Source of the DNA: Prunus persica
Lineage: Eukaryota; Streptophyta; Magnoliopsida; Rosales; Rosaceae
Length of the DNA: 64,000 nt
Assembly: GCF_000346465.2 (NCBI RefSeq)
Contig: NC_034011.1
Location: 7,656,611 to 7,720,610, forward strand
Direction of reading: 5' to 3'
The first letter of the stretch is position 1. Each line of letters opens with the position of its first letter. A model generated the notes under the pieces. The model was not told where the DNA came from, did no database searches, and saw only the letters and a list, made by a program, of their open reading frames with translations. Made by a program: the position numbers and the translations under genes. This document shows positions 20,787-33,158 of this stretch, piece after piece.

Positions 20787-22160
20787 TTTTGAAAGCTTTC
20801 TTGTTAAGGGTGTGTAACTTTCCTCTGCTTTTTTTTTTTTTCTTCTTTTAATGGTTGGAAGGTGCAATAGGTCTTTGTTGTTTGGCACTGTTTTTTCCTT
20901 CTCAACCTGTTCTCTGGAAGAGATACTGGCTTCTCATGATCCTTGAGGAGCAATAGTTTTGTTTATTTTCCTTGTGATAGTTACAAATCTACAGTCCATG
21001 AGGAACACATTTTCAATAACCAGCTAGAAGCAAACTTCTATTTCTTGTTATGTCAATCAGGCTTCTTTCTGGTGTCATGTTGAGTTGCACTATAAAGTAT
21101 GGCGGTTGAACCAAAAAAAGAAGAAGCCCAGCACTACTTTTCTTAATCTTGTGCATTTTGAGGTTCAGCGTGTCTAGTAGGTGAATAGTGCTCTTTCAAC
21201 TTCATTCAACTTTTTTATTTGATACAGCCAAGAAAATTTTGAGGGGTAAACAAAAATATGCTTGGTAAATTGGCTCTATGGAGTCAGGTAGACTGGAGTA
21301 AATAATGTGCCAAGGGAATTGTTGTTCAATCGGTCAAGAGCATTTACAATGGCACTTGAAGTTGCATTCGATTTTTCCATATTCCAATATCGATTGTATC
21401 AAAAGTGTCATTGCTAAGGGAAAAATGACCCCAACCGAATACATACATACTCCAGAGTTTTACAATTTACCACTGCACCTAGTGATGTCTACAACTTGTA
21501 TCTAACACGTCCCTACTTTGTATTTCATGCACTCTCAAGTAGACCTTATCAAATTACGTACACTATACAACATGAATATGTAACTAAGTGTTTGGGGCAA
21601 GCTTTATCGGGGCAGATCCATAACGGGTGTAACATTAACATATCGAGTCAGTGTTCATTCGTGAAACACGATACTGTCATGTTATCTTTATGCACTATGC
21701 TTTTAGTTCTTATTTTCTGTGAAAAATCTTTCAGCCGACCCTAAACCCTAAAACTTATATCTCTCTTATGTATGGTGTTTTGTAACTTTTTGAACATTTT
21801 TTGTGTAATGTGTTCGACATAAGTTTTATAGCATTATAACACATTTTCTTCATGTTATACTAAATACTTTTTTGTTGTTGGGGTATTGTTGAAAAAAAGG
21901 GTAGAGCAAAATGAGCAAATGGGTGAAAGAAACACGAACTTGCAAAAATTGTGAATGGGTTTCATATATTGAAACACAATATGTTAGAAGATCAAATTTG
22001 GAATAATTTCACACGACACGATGCGTTGCCAGGTCTACCATCAAAGTATCTCAACCGGTCATGTTTGCCAACTTTCAAGGTTGCTCGTCTTAGTCCAAAG
22101 AGAAAAACATAAGCAAACAAGCCATTCTGTTTATATCTCCGTAAATAAGGTTTTATTAAA
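20787..22160. other. 3' UTR and intergenic DNA
   Basis: The first few hundred bases are likely 3' UTR of the small membrane-protein gene (T-rich, several AATAA-like signals). From about 21300 to 22140 I see only repeat-like, non-coding sequence. Short ORFs at 21305-21744 have no recognisable domain. Confidence 0.5.
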
Positions 22161-22976
22161 GAGTGCTGCTAAATGAACTATAAAATTAACTGAGTACACC
22201 CTACTATCAAACTATTTATTGAATGACTAATTTACTCTAATATAAAATGACCAAAAATGCTATATTGAATTGTAAAACAAATATAATTTTAATAAGTACT
22301 ACTCACCATATCCAACCATAATCAAACGTATTACTTGATGCTGATGGCGAACAACGCAGCAAGCATTGGCAGTGGCACAAAGAGCTATTGTTGAATGTTC
22401 GTACCTTTGCTCCATCCTTTGCCGACCAACAGCCCTCCATTGCTGCCCAACAACTCCTTTATTAGAGATGAAGGTTAAGGAAATTATTAAGAGACCAAAT
22501 CTGAAAGTGGAAGACTGTATAACTATTTATAACAATCATTGAAGATATTAGTTGGATCTAAAGTTCAAATATAAGAAGGCATTTGGAAATTAGTTTTCAT
22601 TTGAATCAAGTTTGCTATAGTTATTAGACCCATATGGCTTGCTGTCAAACCAGTTTGAACAAATTCGTTATTTGAAGACTAAATCAAAACCCCGTTGAGA
22701 TGAGGAAAAAAGAAAAGAAAAGGAATTTGCAGAACAAAAACAAAACCCATATTTGTTCAAATTGACTCCTTTTAATGTGAAGAACAAAAGCTTTAGAAGA
22801 AATTAAAATATGACATGGCAAATGAGATGTGATATAGTGTATTAGGGTGTACCAAGGGTATTTTGTGTAGTTAAATAAGATGTACTTAGTTAATTTTACA
22901 TTTTGATTTAAATATTATGGTGTACTTAGATCATAGGGTGTACTCAGTTAATTTTACAGTTCGTTTAGCATCATTC
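22161..22976. mobile_element. Non-autonomous TIR transposon, 816 bp, long TIRs and 8-bp TSD
   Basis: The left end GAGTGCTGCTAAATGAACTA and the complement of the right end GAATGATGCTAAACGAACTG continue as 42-bp inverted repeats with about five mismatches, finishing ...AACTGAGTACACCCT. Perfect 8-bp target repeats TTATTAAA flank it (22153-22160 and 22977-22984). Near the right end, GTGTACTTAG(TTAATTTTACA) words repeat subterminally. Long TIRs suggest Mutator-like; an 8-bp TSD would also fit hAT. No transposase is encoded. Confidence 0.82.
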
Positions 22977-23068
22977 TTATTAAAACAGAATGATAATTAT
23001 CGAACCACACCAATCAACAACTGATGAACTGTTTATTCACCGACCAAAGAGTTCTTGCTTAGTGCACA

Positions 23069-23343
23069 CTAGCCTCTCCGCACCTGTGAGAGACTTTTTT
23101 AAAAAAAATAAAAAAAATAAAATTTATTTTAGAATTAAAAATGATAATGGGCAGTTGTGTTCCATAAAAATAGGATCCATTATCTGATTTTTCTTTTAAT
23201 TTTAATTTTTTTAAATATGAAAAAATATGAATTTACAATAATATCCTCATTTAATTAATAATTTTAATTCTTAATGTTTGCACTAATCAAGGGTATTTTA
23301 TGATATTTTAAATATTTTATTATTCTCTGCCTTTTGCTTTATC
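23069..23343 (-). mobile_element. Short non-autonomous Helitron-like element, copy 1
   Basis: Read on the minus strand it ends with a GC-rich imperfect hairpin (arms CTCTCACAGG / GTGCGGAGAG) directly followed by CTAGT, the terminal signature of Helitrons. Its opposite end lies near the AAAGGCAGAGAAT word at about 23325-23340. It is roughly 75-80% identical by eye to 35837-36120. No TIR or TSD was found, which agrees with a Helitron. It is too short to encode Rep/helicase. Confidence 0.5.
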
Positions 23344-23880
23344 CATCCAACTAACTTTTCATTTATGGTGTGTTTACTAATCAGGAATTGAATTTCAAGT
23401 ATGGATGATTATTGTGTTTACTTCACATCAAAGAATTAAAAAGTAAATAGAACCCACACAAAATTAAAAATTGAATACCTAATTTTAGAAGAATTAAATT
23501 CTTTGGTTGAATGTGGTATTCTAATTCCTGTATAACTAACCCATTAGAAATTCATCTTTTTTACCCATCATATCCTAATACAATTTTTAAAATTTCAAAT
23601 TTGTCATCTACTTTAACCTAACAACAATGGCATTTTAGTAATTAACACCACTCCAACCCCAATTCCATATGGTTTAGTAAACAACTTCAATAGGAATCCG
23701 AAATCTAACTCTTCTCAATCTATATGATTTAGTAAACTTAAACTTCAGTAGAAATCTGGAATCTAATTCACCTCAATCCAACTCCTCAGTTCAATTCCTC
23801 CTAATCTAAAGAAGGAACATAGACAATAGCAATAAATTATTATTTTTTTCTTTTTCATTTGTAATTCCTTCACTGAGGTT
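23344..23880. other. Intergenic DNA 3' of MRS2
   Basis: AT-rich, with internally repeated words around ATTTAGTAAAC and AATCTAACTC (about 23390-23800) suggesting a decayed MITE. No gene. The last ~60 bp are the MRS2 3' UTR. Confidence 0.4.
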
Positions 23881-23891
23881 TCGTTTTACAT

Positions 23892-26800
23892 CTAAAGTGG
23901 CATGAGTCTTCTGTACTTGAAGAACCACACAAATGCAGAAAATATGCAAAAGCCAGTTACACCTGTAATTATAAGTACCCACTTAAATGCACCAGCGTTA
24001 TCAAACAAAGGTATTGTGAAGTTCATCCCAAAGATTCCTGCTACGACCCCAAATATAGCAACAACAAATGTTGCAGTTGTGAGTAGTAGCTCAAATTGGA
24101 TCAGCTGGTTTCGGACATTATCCTGCGAGCAAAAACTTTCTAGCGTTAAATTTTTGTCCCCTTCGTACCGACAAATTTCAAAGAAACGAAACTGGAAGTA
24201 ACATCTAACATTATTGTAATCTTTAGCTATAGAATTAGCATTAGCCAACGAATTACGCATGGTATTATAGAGGTTTCTAATGATAAGTACTCGGCAAAAT
24301 TCAAATTGTATTAGAAAGTCTGCAGTAAAACAATGAGGTCCCTCAGTGAACATTCAATGCTAATAACTTAGTTAAGTCTAGTGTACTTATTCAATAAAAG
24401 GATCATGAAGGGACTTTTGACTAATATAGTACACTTACCTAGCGTCTTTATTTGTTCAATATAATTGTTTAACAGCTTTTGGATATTTGAACAGTGTTTT
24501 AGGCAATTTTGAGACTAAAAGTAATAAACTATCGATTGACCAAAAAAAAAAGAAAGTAATAAACTATCTCTTTTCTTCTTTATTCAGTTTTTAGACAAAT
24601 GTTTTAGGCAATATTTGAGAGACATTTAGACATTTATTGAGAAAAAAATAAATTAAACGAGGCGCATACCAGCTGAATGTTTATGAAATCTTCTGTGTCA
24701 TCAATGTACTCTTTCAACTGAAACACGGACAGAAATAACATAAGCTTGTATTCTACTCAAGTTAATATGACACTGGAATGATTAGATATAGTCATTGATG
24801 TATATACTGATGTCAAAGTTCAATAAAACAAGTGCTATGCATACCGATGTCAGCTTATTCAGGGTGCTGTCAATGACAACAAAGTATGCTTCCAACAGCA
24901 TCTCAAGCTCTTCTATACTCTCTGTAGTACTATCTGAACTTCTCATGCTTTCATGTCGACTCCTTGCAATGCTCAGGCTTTTCTCAAGCTTTCGGCCATC
25001 GGGAGGGGAAGCTACAGGAGAAACAGGTGCAGAAAGAGATGTACCATCAGTAGATCTGTACCCCAGCACAGATTGATCACCATAAAACGATGACTCCATA
25101 CGACTTTTCTTGTCAGTGAGATACATCTCAGCCATATCTCCATCATCATCCATGAGCTGCTCTATTTCATCCCGAACCTAAATAGATGCAGCTCAAAGGT
25201 TGGAAGACAGTTTTGGTCATCATTTGGAGTCTTAAGCAGGATGAAATAACAATGAGATGATTATGCAATACCTTCTGAACTCTCCGAGTCAAGGCAAGGA
25301 GTCTACTTTTCAATCGACGTGCGCGCTCCAAGTTCAGTGTACTGATCTTTGACGTGAGCTCATCTAGTAACGGATATGCTTCAATTTCTAATTCAGCTGC
25401 CTATAAACAAGCCATTATTAAATGAGTTACTAACTAGGAGAATGTTTAACCAACAAGAAAATGTTCAGACTACCGATGGGGAATTCAAATTTGTAAAGAG
25501 CATTTGTAGCATTATTGGAAATATAACAAATCCATGATATTGTTTTTTTTTTTTTGGTTTGAGAAACAAGGTTTTAAGAACTGATTAACCACAAACAAAA
25601 CAGAGGACAAAATGTCCGCTGAATACCAAAGGTAGAAACAAACAAACATGAGGAATCTGTTGACAACATATCCCTCCCCCTATACAATAATTGGGTGTTC
25701 CTTAGACTCTAAAAGGATCTAAACCCGACCAAAATATATTTATATCCCACAAAACCTCCACACTCTGCCCCAAAAGAAATGAACTCTGAATAAATGGATT
25801 ATTATCATGATGACCATAAAGCATGCAAGCAGTCAATGAAAAAGATTCTTCAAATCATCTGTACTTTCACTGTCTAAGGCCTCGTCCTTTTCAATGGTAA
25901 ACACCACACCACAGATACACCTATTTTGAGTGCTTGATGAAAATGAAAGGCACACCAGTTGCTCTAAATAGCAAGGTACTACGTGCTTAGCTTCAATCAT
26001 CATGACAAAATTTAATCACATAAGTGGCTGAGGCACCAAGGCAAGTATCATCATCACTCAGCGTTAGGCACTGACCTCAAAACTATATAAATTCCTACAT
26101 CATGGACTGTCTTTAAATTTGATACCAACCGAATACTACAAATTTATAGATTTTCTCTGATCTAAGAAAACTTCATCTCTTCAGTAACTAGTGAAAGAAT
26201 ATGATCATAACATTGTTTGACATCATATCATAACATCAAAGGACAAAGGCATAAACACAAAAACAAAAACAAAACATAAAAACAATTTCGCATAATAATG
26301 ACAATCTTTGGTATCATAATAGCATCTTGACAAAAGGGTACAGAGACTTTGATCTATCAGTGTAAAATAAAAGGCTAACAGAAGTATGATTCGGCATTCA
26401 TTAAAACAGATACAAGTTTAAATTTTAGATGGATCACCACCAGATTTCAGGGACCAAACATAATATATAGTTCGCAAAAGAGTTTTATAACCACATATAG
26501 CTACTTATAAACATCTGGTACTTGAGCTAAACAAAATATGAGATGGATATTGTTGCTGATACACTCCACTTCCTTGCATTACATTACAAGTCTTCATAAA
26601 CTATTAACTGGCCATCTTGCACATGATAGTATCATTGAAATCCTTCAACAATTATAGTGCAGAATTCAATCAATATTTAAAAGGCAAAGTTATGTGAGTA
26701 TTTTTAGAAATATGTGCTCAAGGAAATACGATGAGAGATAGACAACCCAAATTCTTGTGCTCATTTACACACCTGAGAATCAAGAAATTTACAGGCAGCC

Positions 26801-27372
26801 TCCAGAGCAACTTCTAAGGCCCTAAACTCAAAGGGCAAATAATCAGGAGATGTGCTTCCAAACACACTATCAAAATTTCTATTTCCCCTCCTCCGACTCA
26901 ATTCAGAACCATCAGATTGCCAAACATCACCTACCCCATTTGTTGTCAATCTTCTCTGAAGCTCCACCACATATTGCAATACATAGCTATCAAGTGAATT
27001 CAAAAGAAGAACCTCATCGGCCGTAATTATACATCGAATCTGCTCTAGGTTTACAACGATAGCTTTCTCTCTTCCAAGGATGGTTGAAGGGTAAACAAAT
27101 AGAGGATCAAGCAGGCGTAGATCACGGGCAGGTAGATCACAACGACGCATCATGGTGAACTTGTCAACTTCAATGATCTGAGAATTCCCATACGTATCAA
27201 CACGAATCCAAGACCGAAGGCCCTGGCCCCGCTTCTTCAGCCCCAGAACATCCACACTTTGAAAGGGTTGCCTTCCAAAGGCTGCTGGTCGATAAGATGA
27301 CTCCCGAAGGTTAATAGCTGATGCAGGTTTTGGGACTTTTGGCGGAAGCAGCCTCTCTTTGAGGTCCTCCAT
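23892..27372 (-). CDS. MRS2-1: CorA-type magnesium transporter MRS2-1/MGT2-like, 446 aa, five coding exons
   Basis: Exons (minus): 26773-27372, 25272-25400, 24845-25177, 24670-24717, 23892-24122, all with GT-AG borders and phase 0. The cytosolic N-domain carries the family block GLKKRGQGLRSWIRVD and RRCDLPARDLRLLDPLF; a long coiled-coil arm follows (EIEAYPLLDEL, QKVRDEIEQL). The pore signature GMN is at residues 402-404 at the end of TM1 (about 383-403); TM2 is about 417-438, ending in a basic tail. Length and exon pattern fit Arabidopsis MRS2-1/MRS2-5. The family forms pentameric Mg2+ channels; MRS2-1-type members are reported on the vacuolar membrane. A 5'-UTR intron is likely (acceptor TTGCAG near 27393, donor GCAG|GTGATTG near 27938). 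Intron 1 is about 1.4 kb and includes a T-tailed repeat-like stretch (25540-25760). Confidence 0.95.
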
Positions 27373-27937
27373 TACCTATGAGCTCTCAGTGCTGCAACAT
27401 TTAAAATAAGATAAAACAAAATAATTTTCTAATAGTACACTTACAAATTGAAGTAGATACATGGACTAAAATTTATCTGCTGTCGTTATGTATAAAGTTG
27501 CCAAAATCATTGATTGCAGGCTTTCACGTTTGCACAAGTACTTCATTTTATGGTTCATGTGTGCTAGATATGATTAATTGCCTACCGAAATACCCATCTT
27601 AGATTACAGTAAGGAGACCCAATTCATCAAGAATTCCAAGAAAATAAATGATGGAATAAGGATATGATTTCCACAAAGAATGGCACACCATACATAACCA
27701 TATATAGCAGAGAAAAACCTTATGCAAACGTGGGAACAAAACCAACTTTATGAACTTCAATCCACAGTTCCACCAAAAGAAAATGGAAGGCATCAAGATT
27801 CAAACTCCAAATTCAAAAACTACTAGTTTGGTGGCTGAATGTCCAAAATCCCAGTTTCCAGACCATAAACACATACCCAGATATAGTACAAGCATGTGAA
27901 TTGATATATGGAGCAAGAGAAGAAGAGTCACAATCAC

Positions 27938-28200
27938 CTGCAATGAGAAAGAAAACCTGGGTTGCTGCCAGGAGCTGGTGTTCTTGATGATACTCAGCTC
28001 AAAATGAAATTGAAAAATTGATTGGTTTGAATAAGAACCCTAAATTCATAAATCGGAGAATGAGAGATGAAAACCCAGAAAGGAGAGATTTTTGGCATGC
28101 CCAATTGCGCTATGAATTGAAATTCACGGTGGGCATATCAGGCGGTTTGCTTACTGGTTTTTTGGAAGAGGAACCAAAGAAGAAGAAGGAATCATTTTCA
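27938..28200 (-). other. Probable 5'-UTR exon of the MRS2 gene
   Basis: A good donor site on the minus strand (TTGCAG|GTGATTG) at about 27938 pairs with the acceptor just before the MRS2 ATG. The exon would run to about 28100-28200. The precise transcription start cannot be read. An open frame on the plus strand here (28018-28248) is antisense to this leader. Confidence 0.5.
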
Positions 28201-28249
28201 CACGTCCTAGAAACAAAATCCTCAAGTTTCAAAAAGGTATATAATTAAA

Positions 28250-29249
28250 TAAAATACAATAATGATTTTACTGACAGGAAAAAATTAAAAACAATTTAAT
28301 TAATAATTATACGGATCCTGCATCTCTCTCTCTCCTACTTCTTCGACAACTTAATGGGTCAACCGGACCTTAACCCGAACCTTAACGGATCGAAATAAAT
28401 CCAACTCGACTGGATTGTTTTCTTCTTCTTGTCTTTTTTTTTTTTTTTTTCATCTCTTAATAAAACCTAAAAGATAAAAGGATAATAACAAAAGTGGCCC
28501 CAAAAGCTCTTTAATCTACACATTTCGAAATTTAATATTTCTAGAAAGAACAATGCTTTATTTATTTATTTATACAAACAGTAGTTTAAAATACTATAGA
28601 TTAATTTAATGTACAGATAAGAGGATTCGAATTTATATTCAAGAAGATGAGCAAACTGTTCTGACTAAAAATACTTAATTCACATCAACAAGCACAATGC
28701 TTCTTTAGATGTAAAAGGTCAATCCAATTAGAGTTCGATGCGTATTGACTTCAAAGTAGGATCTTGGTCAATATAAAAATATATTTTTAAAAAGTGGGAT
28801 AGATTATCAAATTGTAATTAGTTTCTATTCAACTTAGATATAAAACCTATGATGATTGTTATTTTATTTTTTTTAAATGATACTTTGTCACTTAGAATTC
28901 TTTAGCACAAATTTAACACTAGAAAAAAAAAACAGCATAAAACTAAGAGTCAAGTAATGATCCGAACTTAATTCCTTTGTTTCAGTGAAAATTAACCAAA
29001 TTAGTTAAGAGGTTATTTTGAACCCAAACAAAAAAAAAAAAAAAAGCTAAAGACCCTTGAAAAGAACTACGCCGAAGTCTTGGGGCCTTTTCTCTTTTTC
29101 GAGTTCTGCCTCTTTCTTTGTCATTTCGTTTTTGTCATAAGCCGAGCCCACAACAACATAGGCCCAGACTCAAGTCATAAATTCTGATGATCCCAAACAA
29201 AACCTAGCCGCCCATCAACCAAAAACCCAACTTTTTATATAAACAAAGT
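28250..29249. other. Intergenic, no gene seen
   Basis: AT-rich DNA with a (CT)n run near 28324-28334 and T/A tracts (28436-28450, 29030-29045). No recognisable element or coding domain. Confidence 0.5.
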
Positions 29250-29258
29250 TTTATTTAT

Positions 29259-29660
29259 CAGAAAGCTTCCATTGAGGGATCCCTCAAATAAGCTTATTTA
29301 AGGGACACCCCTTGTAGGCCCCACTTCAGATTGTATTTCACTAATCCAAACCGTCTATTTTGTAGATACTCATTCAAAGATCATCTCTACAAAAAACCAC
29401 TTGAATCCGATATTATTTGACCACTCAATTAAGTTATTGAAATTTTAGCATTTTCTTGAAGTACCGTGTTCATTGATTTTGTAAGACACAATTGGATGTC
29501 GAAACGGTTTCCGATTTGTCTAATTTTTTGTAAGGATGATCTATGAATGAAGACCTAAAAAATAGATGGTTTGGATCATTGGGAAAAAAATTGTATGGTA
29601 CCCTAAAGGGCGTCCCTCAAATAATTTTATTTGAGAGATCCCTCAATAGAAGGGGACTGT
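29259..29660. mobile_element. TIR MITE, 402 bp, with 9-bp TSD
   Basis: Ends CAGAAAGCTTCCATTGAGGG and (complement) CAGTCCCCTTCTATTGAGGG continue as imperfect inverted repeats of about 50 bp through GATCYCTCAAATAA and GGGACRCCC. Direct repeats TTTATTTAT flank it (29250-29258 and 29661-29669); because the TSD is low-complexity, its exact length (8 or 9) is uncertain. CAG termini suggest hAT, while long TIRs suggest Mutator. The interior is non-coding. Confidence 0.75.
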
Positions 29661-29840
29661 TTATTTATTTATTTATATAGTCTGCTGCTTCACTTAGAAG
29701 GTTGGTTTTTATTTTGAGTATTATTGGGTATTGATAAGACCATTCACTATTTCTTGAAGCTCGATCTCTCCTTCAGATCGACTATATAACCAAGAGAAAC
29801 TGTGAACCAGAATAGAAGAGCTTGCCTCACCCATGAGTAA

Positions 29841-30373
29841 ATACTTCGTAGTAGCCTCACTAGACTATACATCTTTCTTTTAACTAGAGGTGTCTAATGG
29901 ACTGGACCGGCTAGAGCACGTCCCAATTAAATAAGGGCAGACACGACGCGGTCTGTATTTTTGGATGGGCTAGAATAAGATAATTCAACCCAATGGGATG
30001 TGCCAGTCTGAAGCCCAATGGGCCGACCTGTTTAAAGTTCATGTCTATTTCTTTTCTCTACCGGATGTGGATTGATGATCGCATGCCAACGAATGTTTTA
30101 TTTTCAATACTTCGTAGTAGCCTCACTAGACTATACATCTTTCTTTTAACTAGAGGTGTCTAATGGACTGGACCGGCTAGAGCACGTCCCAATTAAATAA
30201 GGCCCGACACGACGCGGTCTGTATTTTTGGATGGGCTAGAATAAGATAATTCAACCCAATGGGATATGCCAGTCTGAAGCCCAATGGGCCGACCTGTTTA
30301 AAGTTCATGTCTATTTCTTTTCTCTACCGGATGTGGATTGATGATCGCATGCCAACGAATGTTTTATTTTCAA
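29841..30373. repeat. 266-bp direct tandem duplication
   Basis: Two near-identical 266-bp units (from 29841 and from 30107, each starting ATACTTCGTAGTAGCCTCAC and ending GTTTTATTTTCAA). Only about three differences were noticed (for example AAGGGCAGACAC against AAGGCCCGACAC), so the duplication is recent. The unit contains repeat wording around GACCGGCTAGAGCACG and CCAATGGGCCGACC common in plant genomes. It is non-coding. Confidence 0.9.
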
Positions 30374-31049
30374 GTAGTTTCGACTTCATAATTTTTAGGA
30401 AATCTATTCCAACGAAGCTTAGAATCTTTGTTGGTATTAGAACACGATCGCATAGTATAATTAGTCCATATGCTACGATATAGGTGGACGATATAGTTGA
30501 TAATTACTCTAGTACCACACTACTAATACTCTTTGACAACCACATCTCTTTCTCATTCTTGAACTTGGCTAAAGATTCGATCAAAAAATGAAGGCTAAAA
30601 GACTCGATCAAAAAAAGAACTTGGCTAAAGACATGCACTGTGTTGGACTCGTGATAGATGATGATTAACATTAACTCCTCACAGCTTAGATGAGCACACG
30701 CAATTTGTTTGGGCTGATTTTAGGTGAATGCTTCACGGCAAAGCTTGCAGGTGCTGCAAATGTATGTAGTGACAATATCAACACAAGGAACATTAACATC
30801 AATCTACACAAGTCGAGCATATAGAATTTTTTTAGATAAAACATTAAAATTAAAAGAGACAATTTGCAATAGTGACAAGAGAAATCTTGAGAACTCTTCA
30901 TTTGTAAATGGTGAGGTGAGGCATTGCCTGCTTGAGCTATGTACAAAAAGGACAATTTGATCCTCAGTTCCATTATATACAAAGAACAACCATTTAGGTT
31001 GCAAAGGGATTTGGATTTAACCCATCTATTGATTAATTACATTTCTTCT
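30374..31049. other. Intergenic DNA 3' of DnaJ8
   Basis: No gene recognised. Overlapping small ORFs on both strands (30686-31004) have no domain. The part nearest 31049 is the DnaJ8 3' UTR. Confidence 0.5.
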
Positions 31050-32559
31050 TTAAATATAAGGATTAATGTGAGATGTGTAGTCCCTGATTCCAGCTCCTTC
31101 CCATCCCATCCATTCCTCCCACATGTCCCAATCCGGATCGTTCATTCCTCTCATCGGCTCATCAACTCCTTCATCGTACGTCTCATACATCGGAGATGGA
31201 GTGGATTCTCCTCTCAAATTGCTCATAACAATCTGCATAGACAAGAGTATATATGATCAGATAATTGTTACAGTATCTTAGGGAACACAATGTTTCTATT
31301 GGGACCCTACCATTTGATAAAACATCATAATCAGAAAGCTTATCCAGGAACCTAATACCTAACACACCACAAAGACCTTTTTGCAATGTCTCAAAAGATG
31401 CCCGATTCCATCAACATCATATAATTCATAAAGATGCTAAAAATTAGTCATGGAATTTCAAGTTTTATAGATCACAATACAGTTTCAAGTTTTAATCAGA
31501 CACTCATCAGATTCTAAACTGCAAATGAAATCTAACCGGAAACTTTATCCAAAGACTTAGAATATAAAATGTGCATCCACAATTTAGTAGTGCAGGATTC
31601 TATTCTGGTGACAGTTAATTATGCTTACATTTTAAATGGTATTGCATTAAACTCATATTCACAATAGGGTTTGACTCAAGAGAGCATCTTTGCCCATGAC
31701 TGGTTTATGCTTCAATTACCAACCTCAAGATAAGGAACAAAAGAGGCCAACAAAATCGTAAACAATTAATTCTCTGATAGTGCAAAAGAAGAAGCAGATA
31801 GCATCTATTGGAACACCATCTTGCACAGAAATTACAAGTGAACAACATGACATGCATACATCCAGGATAAAATAGCAGGCTTGATTGATAAAAGAAAATA
31901 CGAAAGGGAAGACAAATATATACATCATAAGCTTCATTGATCTGGTGAAACTGAACTCCACAATTGTTTCCTCTGCATACGTCTGGATGATACTGCAATT
32001 GACAAAGTCCAATCAGTCAACAAAGCGCCACAACAATCATTCAAACTCACAAAATTTGATTATAAATTTAATCAAACATAGTGCCTATTAAATAAAATCC
32101 CTAATAAATACCCAAAACACATGACTCGTAGAAAATAGCTAATAAATAAAAAAACCCATCAAGAAAAAAAAACAGTAACAGAAGAAAAGGATACCAACAG
32201 GAAAAAGGTAACAAAAGTGCCTACTTTTCTACTTGGTAACATACATTATTCAAAACCAAATACTAAGGGAAAATTTTGAAAATTTGAAAAAGAAAAAAAT
32301 AAATCCAGAATAAAATAAATCAAAACGGAGATTAAATCAGATGTAAACAAACCTTCAAGGCAAGTTGTCTGAATGCCTTCCTGACCTCAGATTCAGAGGC
32401 ACCAGGTTGGATCTTCAAAGTCTGGTAAGGATCCATCACAGAAGAATAAACACAAGACACCATAACCTTATTCACCGTCTTCTTCTTCCTGGGCTTGTCC
32501 TTAAACAGATTCCAAGAAGACCCATTACCCCCAATAACACCAGCAGCCACAGCAGCCAT
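31050..32559 (-). CDS. ATJ8: Chaperone protein DnaJ 8 (chloroplast J-domain protein), 152 aa, three exons
   Basis: Exons (minus): 32353-32559, 31924-31992, 31050-31232; GT-AG borders, all phase 0. The first ~40 residues are Ser/Lys-rich without acidic residues, consistent with a plastid transit peptide. The J-domain begins DPYQTLKI (about 43) and carries the Hsp70-stimulating HPD in [12 protein letters not shown] (71-73 region) at the start of exon 2. The acidic/Trp-rich C-terminus ([19 protein letters not shown]) is diagnostic of the Arabidopsis J8 family. J8 is a small stromal co-chaperone reported to affect CO2 assimilation and Rubisco-related function (family knowledge). Small ORFs inside the two introns are not coding. 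Confidence 0.94.
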
Positions 32560-32796
32560 TGCAAAACCCAGAAATCAAACTCAAAAACCCAACAAACCTC
32601 TGGCTATAAAAAGAAGAACCCAAGTTATATTATTATATATATAAAACGTTGTTTTGAATGGATCAATGGGCAGGGCAAGGTGGTTTTAACGAGTTTTGAA
32701 AGACTCAATGATTGAAAATTCGTTGAATATAATAATTAAAAGAGAGAGAGAGGGGGAGATTCATAGAATGGACTCTTTTAAATAGGAAAGCACCTA

Positions 32797-32804
32797 TATT
32801 TATA
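32797..32804 (-). promoter_or_regulatory. TATA box of the DnaJ8 gene
   Basis: Minus-strand TATAAATA in the context CTCTATAAATATAGG about 240 bp before the ATG at 32559. A (GA)n-type run (32741-32757 on plus) lies in the predicted leader. Confidence 0.55.
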
Positions 32805-32819
32805 GAGGGAAGTTTGCTT

Positions 32820-33114
32820 GTGAGGTGGAGAGGTGTGAGCTTGGGAGGTCCTTATCCATTGGGTCCGTTTCCATGGTGACGTGTATTGTCTTATTTTGTG
32901 GATTAGGTAAAAGGGAAAGAGGAGAGAGAGAGTGCAATTCTTATCTGGTTTGCTCTCACTCGGTCCTAGTCATATTTGGAGACTTTTGTTGTGGAATTTA
33001 GGGTTTATATTGGAGGATATTCTCTCTGCTGTTTTTTGAGTTATTCTTCTTTGGCTACCCCTATTTTAGATTTTTTCGCATTTTTTGTCTCACATATCTA
33101 ATTGACTAATTCAA

Positions 33115-33158
<44 letters not shown>

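Noticed and set aside
28018..28248. 76-codon plus-strand ORF
   Set aside because: Antisense to the probable MRS2 leader exon and without any recognisable feature.
31705..32091. Overlapping ORFs inside DnaJ8 introns
   Set aside because: They cover exon 2 plus intron read-through or are AT-rich chance frames.
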